NCBI RefSeq assembly: GCF_900090045.1
Contig: NC_041781.1
Location: 1,257,501 to 1,321,500 of the forward strand
DNA: 64,000 nucleotides
Reading direction: 5' to 3'
From: Plasmodium malariae
Taxonomy: Eukaryota > Apicomplexa > Aconoidasida > Haemosporida > Plasmodiidae
Shown: in pieces, positions 57,801-64,000 of the stretch
Position numbering within the stretch: the stretch's first letter is position 1
Layout of the letters: each line of letters begins with the position of its first letter
Position numbers and translations under genes: made by a program
Notes under the pieces: model-generated
The model's input: the letters and a program-made list of their open reading frames with translations, nothing else
The model's database searches: none
Told to the model about the DNA's origin: nothing

Positions 57801-59316
57801 ACTGTTTTGTATTGCCTTAATTTCGACTTTTCGTTTACCTATATACGAAAAAGGGGATGTCTATTAAGAGAAACCCCACAATAAAGTGAAACTTGGCCGT
57901 GATATAAACATCTGTGTACACATCCTTATACTTGTGGTGATAAGATTTTTTCATCTTATTATTATGATTCTTAGTAGTGATAGAAGTAAAAGAGGTAAAG
58001 GATGGTGCGTAAAAGGATTCAGGTGCTGAAGAGTATGCGCAGTGATAAGTAGAGGATGGAACTGAAGATGATGCTAAAGAAGATGTAGTCGACGATATAG
58101 TAGAACATGAATGAGAAGATGACAAAGAAGATGATGAAGAAATTTTTCTATCTAACAACTTGTTTGATGTTATTTGAGATGATGCATATGTCCATCTTTT
58201 AGAGTCTAAAGATTCTAAGGAAGAGGAGGCTTTATTACGCACATCCATTCTAACTGTGCCATTTAGATTTCCATGTAGATTTCCATGTAGATATTCGTCT
58301 TTATCATCATCAATCTTATTTAAGGCATCTCTTCTATATGTCTTTCCGTTTGACTTATTAAAACTGTGCACATTCATTTTGCTATGCAATTTGGTACTAT
58401 CATGAAGAGTAACAGTATTAGAATCAAAAGTTGAACTTTCCTTGTCATGGGCATGTTTAACATAGTCCTTTACTTCATAATTCATACGGTGAGTATTAGA
58501 AGTACCGTTCGGTATGTAACTCGCTATACCGTTCGCCACACCATTTACTTCCCCCTTCTGCATCTCCCTCTTCTCTGCTTCTTCTTTTTTTTCTTTTTTT
58601 TTTTTTATTTTTCCACTGGCCCCTTCATTCTGAATATACAAATCAACGTCATCATCGCAGGTATATGTTTTTTCGATATTCGTGTATATGGGAAAGTAGA
58701 ATCCAAATAAGAGCATAGAAACAATTACAAAAATTAGCATTAAAAAAGATTTTTTCTTTTGAAAATTATAATAAGAGTCTGAATCAGGTAAGGATTTGTA
58801 TATACTTGTTACGTGTGAATACATAAAAGTAAGATCAATTAAATCGAACAAATTAATTATGTTCACATCAATACTTAGTATATTTTCAATTATTATTTTA
58901 TTATTTAATATGTCTTCCAAAATATTTCGACTTCTTAAGGAAAAAAGTAAGTATATAAAAGGTGTTATATAAATTAAATTATAAGCCAACACATCATTAC
59001 TTAAGTAGGTAAAAAACATACTATTCATTTCATTTTTTTTTTCTTCTTTAATAAAAAAACAAAATATTGTTAACTTTAGACTTAATGTTATCATATATAT
59101 CATCCATTCAACAGAAATTTTTATGCCTGCATTTTTTTCACAGTATAAACTGAACACAATATATATACATAAAAGAATATCAACAAGTAAGAAAATCATA
59201 TACGAGTAATTCTTTGTGCTATCTAGAATCATATACAGTAATGACATTTGCTGCATCAGAATTAAAAATACCGTAAACAACACATTTATTATTTCATCTT
59301 TTTTGTTTATTCTCAT
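54813..59316 (-). CDS. Multi-pass membrane protein of unknown function, four exons, frameshifted at a poly(A) tract
   Basis: Minus-strand exons by my model: 59316-57839 (ATG at 59316; ends TATAG|GTAAAC), 57521-55820, 55589-55131 and 54838-54813 (ends SNIIPNFI, TGA). Junction phases agree for all three introns; acceptors are TTTTCAG, TTCAACAG and TGCACAG. Exon 1 encodes at least six hydrophobic helices (about 10-200), a loop rich in Ser and Asn, and a last helix (FHFIVGFLLIDIPFFVYR). Exons 2-3 add further helices (FIILLDYFLKIGITVFFIFILL; FLIGLFILHIILYVIYAV). Exon 2 contains Lys/Glu repeats and changes frame within a poly(A)/poly-Lys stretch at about 56985-57025. The upstream frame ends at KKK-stop near 56927. 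The downstream frame is already open there (ENEVLYIFKEEFKEY) and continues for about 380 codons. A homopolymer indel is the simplest explanation. I recognise no family. Confidence 0.7.
54918..55044. repeat. TATG/TACG tetranucleotide repeat in the last intron
   Basis: GTATGTATGTACGTATGTAT-type units over about 125 bp lie inside the final intron (54839-55130) of the membrane-protein gene. Frames on both strands are open but are artefacts. Confidence 0.9.
56985..57025 (-). other. Poly(A)/poly-Lys tract at the second frameshift
   Basis: On the minus strand, A13 C A17 GAG A7 G A4 encodes Lys in every frame. The translated frame must change here to join exon 2 upstream and downstream parts. Confidence 0.75.
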
Positions 59317-60787
59317 TTTGACTACAACTCCTCTGCCCACTCAAGGAATAGACGCAAAAACGTGAGACATAAAAGGGTGAGAGGAAAGCACACAGGCTTA
59401 TTAATGGATAAATATACGCGGATGTAGAGGTTTCCGTGTGTATTCACGTACATACAAATGCATATACGTATGCATACATATACTTATGTTTGTATGTCTA
59501 AATGTAGGTCTGAACGAACGATGGAAAACAAGAATTTACATACATGCATTAAGGGATAAAACAAAATGTACCATTGCAAGCCCCTTACTATACAACACTA
59601 TTCTGTGTAACCCCCAAATTTTGAGAAAACATATGCAACTATGTACAAATATATAAAAGTAATATCCACTATTTTATCTAATCTCTACTCATACTCATTT
59701 AAGCTAAAATATAATAAAATAAAACCAGGTATTTTCCTTTTCATAAGAAAAAGAAAAAAATATATAAATCAGCCAGTTACCATTACATCATTTATTTTCA
59801 CCTTGGGAAAATTGGTAAAATAATTTTTTGAGTAACATAAAAAAAAGCAAAAAAAAAAAAAAAAGCAAAATATAAGAAAATAAAATAAGAATAAAACAAA
59901 TAAGGGACAAACAAATAGTAGCATGTATGTTGCATGACAAAATAAAAAAAAAAATTATTCACATTTGTTCACATTTATGAACACTTATTCGCATTTATTG
60001 AGATTTACTATAATTAAACAGAGGTAATACACATGAACACTTAATCGCATAGGTATATTTCGTTACAAGAACATGGGAAAATACATAAATTTGAAAGCAG
60101 AAAAAAAAAGACAATAAAATATATTTTTTTCGTGAGAAATAGGAACAAACAGATAAATGAAAAAAGAAAGAAAAAGGAAAAAGGAAAAAGGAAAGAGATA
60201 AAACGTAAAAGATAAAACGTAATAGATAAAACGTAAAAGGTAAAATGTAAAAGGAAAATGGTAAAACGTAAAAGGAAAATGGTAAAACGTAAAAGGAAAA
60301 TGGTAAAACGTAAAAGGAAAATGGTAAAACGTAAAAGGAAAATGGTAAAACGTAAAAGGAAAATGGTAAAACGTAAAAGGAAAATGGTAAAACGTAAAAT
60401 GGAAAAGGAAAAAAGTTATTCCTCCTTTTCCAGAATTAAATAAATTAAATTGGACAAATTTAGAAAGCATTCGCAGCATCAATTTTTTTTTTTGACATTT
60501 TGGAAAAAATCAATCAAACGTATTAAGTACAAATATATATTATATACGTATACACACATATATACATATATATTTATTTATTTATGAAATTATACTGAGA
60601 ATGTGTTGAGATTTTTTATTGTTACCCCCTAAAAATTGAAATTATTTTGCCAATTTTTAGGTATCGCCTAACTTGCATGTCCCTATTAGCTTTCTTTTAT
60701 TTTTTATATTTAATCCCAGTCCTATTGCTGCTATTTTTATTATTATATTTTTTTCTTGTTTTTTCTTGTTTTTTCTTGTTTTTTCTT

Positions 60788-60818
<31 letters not shown>

Positions 60819-60870
60819 TTTGTTTTGTTTCTCTTTATTTTCATTTTCTCTCTTTTTCTGTTAAAATATT

Positions 60871-60908
<38 letters not shown>

Positions 60909-61211
60909 AGCATATACTTTTTTTTTTTTGCATGTGTACTTATCATTCTGTAGGTACATATAAGCATACACTTATAATAGACTAAAAAATTAACTAGTCT
61001 GATTGCATAAATATCATTGCTAATTATTTCTCTTCACGTATTTTTCTTCATTTGTTTTTCATTGATCTCGTCTGTTTTCGTTTTTGTTTTTGTTTTCTGT
61101 TTCTGTAGCAGTAAACCAACATATCATCCAATTTATGAAATAATAATTCGAAGACGTAAACATATAACAAATATTATTTGAAATATTAACACTCTTCTAA
61201 TTAGACAAGAA

Positions 61212-61242
<31 letters not shown>

Positions 61243-61853
61243 AACATTACAATACATCACATTATATGGTATTATACTACGTTACTAATTGTTCTAGCCA
61301 TTTGGATTATCCAATTTTGGTTCATTATTAATTTTGACTGTTATATTTTGGCTTATGAGCAGCATTTATTACTATTTCTTTTGTTCCTTTATTCGTTTGT
61401 CTATTTATATATCTGTTTATTCATGTATTTTCCCATTTTTTTGTTTGTTTATTTGTATTTTTTTTTTTTTTTTTTTTTTATTCTTTTGTTCTGTCGTGAA
61501 TATTTTGTTTAAATTACAAATTTGTCACTTTCGTTTTTTTCCTCAATTCTGTTCTCTTCAAATTGTTAAGTGCTTTACTTAAAGTTAAGAATTTACTTAT
61601 GCACACACATTCATGCGCACTTATGTAAGCACGTACGTATACACATACATACACCCATACATACCCTCATATATATTCGTCATTTCAAAAACTCTACATT
61701 TTTCATATTTTGTATTTTCAAACATACATATATACATATATATATACATATATATATATGTATGCGTGCATAAACGACCAGTTATCACTTTCCCTTTTTC
61801 TTCATAACATCCTTGGTGCGTAGTTAAATAAAAGTTGTTGTCACAATTGCAAA
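59317..61853. other. Divergent intergenic region, membrane protein to Glu-rich gene
   Basis: About 2.54 kb with both presumed promoters. It holds a 21-bp array (60190-60405), TTTTCTTGTT repeats running into poly(T) (60755-60820), another T run at 60876-60901, poly(A) at 61214-61240, and T-rich sequence near 61450-61480. The part from 59500 to 59820 is less biased and contains two short open frames (72 and 60 codons) without recognisable domains; I do not call them genes. Confidence 0.7.
60190..60405. repeat. 21-bp minisatellite (TAAAACGTAAAAGGAAAATGG)
   Basis: About eight copies of a 21-bp unit with core AAAACGTAAAAGGAAAATGG, preceded by diverged GATAAAACGTAA units. Because 21 is a multiple of 3, both strands keep long open frames (MVKRKRK and FYHFPFT); no start context or conservation supports coding. 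Confidence 0.9.
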
Positions 61854-64000
61854 ATGAATTCAGAGTTAGCACCCACTCATCAAGTAAATAAAAGCGCGGA
61901 TGAAAAATCGTTCGAAGGTAAAGAATATTTTTCTGTTTTTTCTGATTATTTAATATTAATTAAGAATAACGAAACACCACTGTTACATTGCAAATCAGAA
62001 TTATTTATGCACGACAAATATAATATGAACTGTTCAGAAAAAAAAAAAAATTTCGATCATGTAAATTATGAACTAGATAGCTATAATTCAGGAAAAGTTG
62101 GAAGCAAGAAAAAAATTGATGTGTGCAAAGGTGTAAGTTGTACAATGGATAACTTCTTGAAAGAACCGGAAAAGGACTGCAGTGGTTTAGAGAAAATTCT
62201 AAACAATGAAGTACAAGTAGAAGTGAAAGAAAGGAAAGATGAGGAGGGGCAGGCGCAGGAGCAGGAAGGGCAAGAAAACGAGGAAGATGCAAAAAAAGAG
62301 GAAGAAAAAGAAAAAATAGAAGAAGAAACAGAAAAAAAAGAGGAAGAAACAGAAAAAAAAGAGGAAGAAACAGAAAAAAAAGAGGAAGAAATAGAAAAAA
62401 AAGAGGAAGAAACAGAAAAAAAAGAGGAAGAAATAGAAAAAAAAGAGGAAGAAACAGAAAAAAAAGAGGAAGAAATAGAAAAAAAAGAGGAAGAAACAGA
62501 AAAAGAAAACTATTTTGAAGAATTAAAGTACAATTTAAAAAAAGTGGAACATATAACAACATCAAAGGAAAAGGAGCAAACAAAAGAGAATGACAAAATA
62601 TATGATTTAAAAATAAATGGAAATAATGATTTTCATAATGAACAGAGTTACTTAACACTTGGAAAGGGCAATTGTCCAGTTGGTGAGAGCAATAAAATAC
62701 TAAATGATAGTAATAATATAAAATATTCCCCGTTAAATAAACAAAAATACGTCCTGGTTCATAGTAATGAGCATGTACATAATCTTTCGAGTAATTCCAC
62801 TCATATAGACAGTTCAGAAATATTCTGCTCTAAGAGCGTGAATGAGGACAGTATTAAAGATGCATCTTTTCCACATTCTGCAAGCGAGACAAATTGGTTA
62901 GAAATGAACAGCAGTTATATTATCAACTGTAGTAAAGAATGTAAAAGGGAAAAAAGTTTTAATAAAACCCCTAATGGTGGAAGTATAAATGAAGAATGTA
63001 CCATGGATAAAGGGAAACCCAGTCCTCACAAACGTATCAATGATGAAATTAGAGTATTAACTCTTCCAGAAAAAGATAAAATAAAATTGATGAAAAATGA
63101 TTCTGCACACAAAACGGAAATGGGTAGCACACAGATGCAGAAGAATGAAAGGGACGAGGGAAATAAAGAAGAAAGCGCCCAGGAAGTAGTAGAGAGTAGA
63201 AATATCGAGGAAGAGTATAGCAATAACGAAGAAGAGGGTAGCAATAACGAAGAAGAGAGTAGAAATATCGAGAAAGAGTATAGCAATAACGAAGATGAGA
63301 GTAGCAATAACGAAGATGAGAGTAGCAATAACGAAGATGAGAGTAGCAATAACGAAGAAGAGAGTAGCAATAACGAAGAAGAGAGTAGCAATAACGAAGA
63401 AGAGAGTAGCAATAACGAAGAAGAGAGTAGCAATAACGAAGAAGAGAGTAGCAATAACGAAGAAGAGAGTAGCAATGACGAAGAAGAGAGTAGCAATGAC
63501 GAAGAAGAATATAAGGAAGAGGGGGTGGAGATTCCGACTAGACGCTCTATTAGTGAACGGGGGAAAAAAGAAGCTAGTGATGAAAAAAACAATAGCTCAG
63601 GTCAGGAAGAAGAAAAGAAATATGTAAAGGCAATGCAAAAGGGAGAAGATTTCCATAATAACTGTGAGAACAGTGAGGAGGAAAAACAAAGCATGAGTCT
63701 AACATCAACAAACACAAATCCGAATTGTTCTAAAAGGAAACCTATTGACACGGATAACTTGAATGATGAGAGATATACAGGTTCTATTTATAATGAAAAG
63801 ATAAAGAATAATTTAAGGACAAAAGGAAAAACGGATGAGGAGGTGAGCAAATATAATTATAATTTACATTTATTTAATGAAATTTTAAAATATAAAGATC
63901 AGTTACATTATGTTCACGATAAAGGACTAGCAGAAGCGGAAGAAGAGGCAGAAATATTTTCGCAAAGTTTTTCGAAAAGCTGTTCAGAAAAGTGTGCAAA
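61854..64000 (+). CDS. Glu-rich repeat protein of unknown function, 5' part
   Basis: ATG at 61854 opens a frame that stays open to the last base (over 715 codons), so the 3' end is outside the window. The first 60 residues (FEGKEYFSVFSDYLILIKNNETPLL) look folded, with LHCKSELFMHDKYNMNC following; the rest is acidic and hydrophilic. A 21-bp array at 62315-62510 encodes EEETEKK/EEEIEKK, and another at 63200-63505 encodes EESSNNE/EDESSNN. Between and after them are Asn/Ser/Lys-rich stretches. Glu-rich heptads with Lys could form long helices. An EGKEY splice donor (GAAG|GTAAAG) right after codon 21 could be real, but no intron is needed. I recognise no family; Glu-rich repeat antigens of Plasmodium are similar only in composition. 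Confidence 0.85.
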   Translation, partial: MNSELAPTHQVNKSADEKSFEGKEYFSVFSDYLILIKNNETPLLHCKSELFMHDKYNMNCSEKKKNFDHVNYELDSYNSGKVGSKKKIDVCKGVSCTMDNFLKEPEKDCSGLEKILNNEVQVEVKERKDEEGQAQEQEGQENEEDAKKEEEKEKIEEETEKKEEETEKKEEETEKKEEEIEKKEEETEKKEEEIEKKEEETEKKEEEIEKKEEETEKENYFEELKYNLKKVEHITTSKEKEQTKENDKIYDLKINGNNDFHNEQSYLTLGKGNCPVGESNKILNDSNNIKYSPLNKQKYVLVHSNEHVHNLSSNSTHIDSSEIFCSKSVNEDSIKDASFPHSASETNWLEMNSSYIINCSKECKREKSFNKTPNGGSINEECTMDKGKPSPHKRINDEIRVLTLPEKDKIKLMKNDSAHKTEMGSTQMQKNERDEGNKEESAQEVVESRNIEEEYSNNEEEGSNNEEESRNIEKEYSNNEDESSNNEDESSNNEDESSNNEEESSNNEEESSNNEEESSNNEEESSNNEEESSNNEEESSNDEEESSNDEEEYKEEGVEIPTRRSISERGKKEASDEKNNSSGQEEEKKYVKAMQKGEDFHNNCENSEEEKQSMSLTSTNTNPNCSKRKPIDTDNLNDERYTGSIYNEKIKNNLRTKGKTDEEVSKYNYNLHLFNEILKYKDQLHYVHDKGLAEAEEEAEIFSQSFSKSCSEKCA
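62315..62510 (+). repeat. 21-bp coding repeat (Glu-Glu-Glu-Thr/Ile-Glu-Lys-Lys)
   Basis: About nine copies of a 21-bp unit with core GAGGAAGAAACAGAAAAAAA encode seven-residue repeats. The opposite strand reads as a spurious Leu/Phe/Pro frame. Confidence 0.95.
63200..63505 (+). repeat. 21-bp coding repeat (Glu-Glu-Ser-Ser-Asn-Asn-Glu)
   Basis: About 13 copies of a 21-bp unit (core GAAGAGAGTAGCAATAACGA) encode EESSNNE, with EDESSNN and EEYSNNE variants. Confidence 0.95.

Noticed and set aside
59438..59823. Two short plus-strand open frames (72 and 60 codons)
   Set aside because: No domain, weak codon bias, and they lie in the presumed promoter of the membrane-protein gene.
62005..62658. 217-codon minus-strand Leu/Phe/Pro frame
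   Set aside because: Antisense of the EEETEKK array in the Glu-rich gene.
1..64000. Subtelomeric antigen families, export motifs, transposons or viral sequence
   Set aside because: I looked for them and saw none; all recognised genes are core chromosomal genes.

Overview
The window is nuclear chromosomal DNA from a Plasmodium malaria parasite. The evidence is strong A+T bias, long poly(dA:dT) runs at gene edges, intergenic DNA packed with (TA)n and short minisatellites, Asn/Lys/Ser/Glu low-complexity inserts inside conserved enzymes, and short GT..AG introns. The composition (very A+T-rich, with coding DNA less extreme than in P. falciparum) and the abundance of intergenic minisatellites fit the P. 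malariae or P. ovale lineages best; the species is an inference. From memory and not checked here, thioredoxin reductase, lipoate ligase 2, a nuclear poly(A)-binding protein, a patatin phospholipase and thiamine pyrophosphokinase lie together on P. falciparum chromosome 9, so this looks like a conserved core block. I see no subtelomeric gene families, mobile elements, rRNA, tRNA or CRISPR.

Layout: 1-2913 (+) 3' part of a low-complexity unknown protein; 6595-7585 (+) two-exon CKS1-type CDK regulatory subunit; 9251-10426 (+) lipoate-protein ligase, LipL2-like; 11186-13021 (-) four-exon CFAP298 flagellar assembly factor; 14860-16779 (-) thioredoxin reductase; 20547-22203 (-) six-exon PABPN1-type RNA-binding protein; 29656-33610 (+) two-exon patatin/SDP1-type lipase; 35308-37522 (-) G-patch/KOW (Spp2/GPKOW-like) splicing-type protein broken by a frameshift in a 24-base poly(A); 39740-43069 (+) helical-repeat/RAP-like organellar RNA-binding candidate with serine tracts; 43786-45087 (-) thiamine pyrophosphokinase; 49692-54240 (+) two-exon giant Asn-rich protein with UIM-like motifs near its N-terminus and at its C-terminus; 54813-59316 (-) four-exon multi-pass membrane protein, also frameshifted in a poly(A) tract; 61854-end (+) 5' part of a Glu-rich repeat protein.

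The genes are housekeeping and stage-specific functions, not an operon. TrxR (redox), LipL2 (lipoylation of dehydrogenase complexes) and TPK (the thiamine-diphosphate cofactor of the same dehydrogenases) overlap biochemically, but nothing shows coordinated control. CFAP298 points to the flagellated male gamete; CKS, PABPN1 and the G-patch protein serve the cell cycle and mRNA maturation. Convergent gene pairs are about 0.6-1.7 kb apart and divergent pairs 2.2-7.5 kb apart, so most of the non-coding DNA is putative promoter/5' UTR sequence rich in tandem repeats.

I did not find a convincing new multi-gene system. The points most worth a second look are the divergent CKS hinge, the paired UIM-like motifs, the two homopolymer frameshifts, the insert-split enzyme domains, two roughly 200-bp strict purine-pyrimidine alternating arrays, and an open Asn/Ser-coding triplet array just upstream of the lipase.
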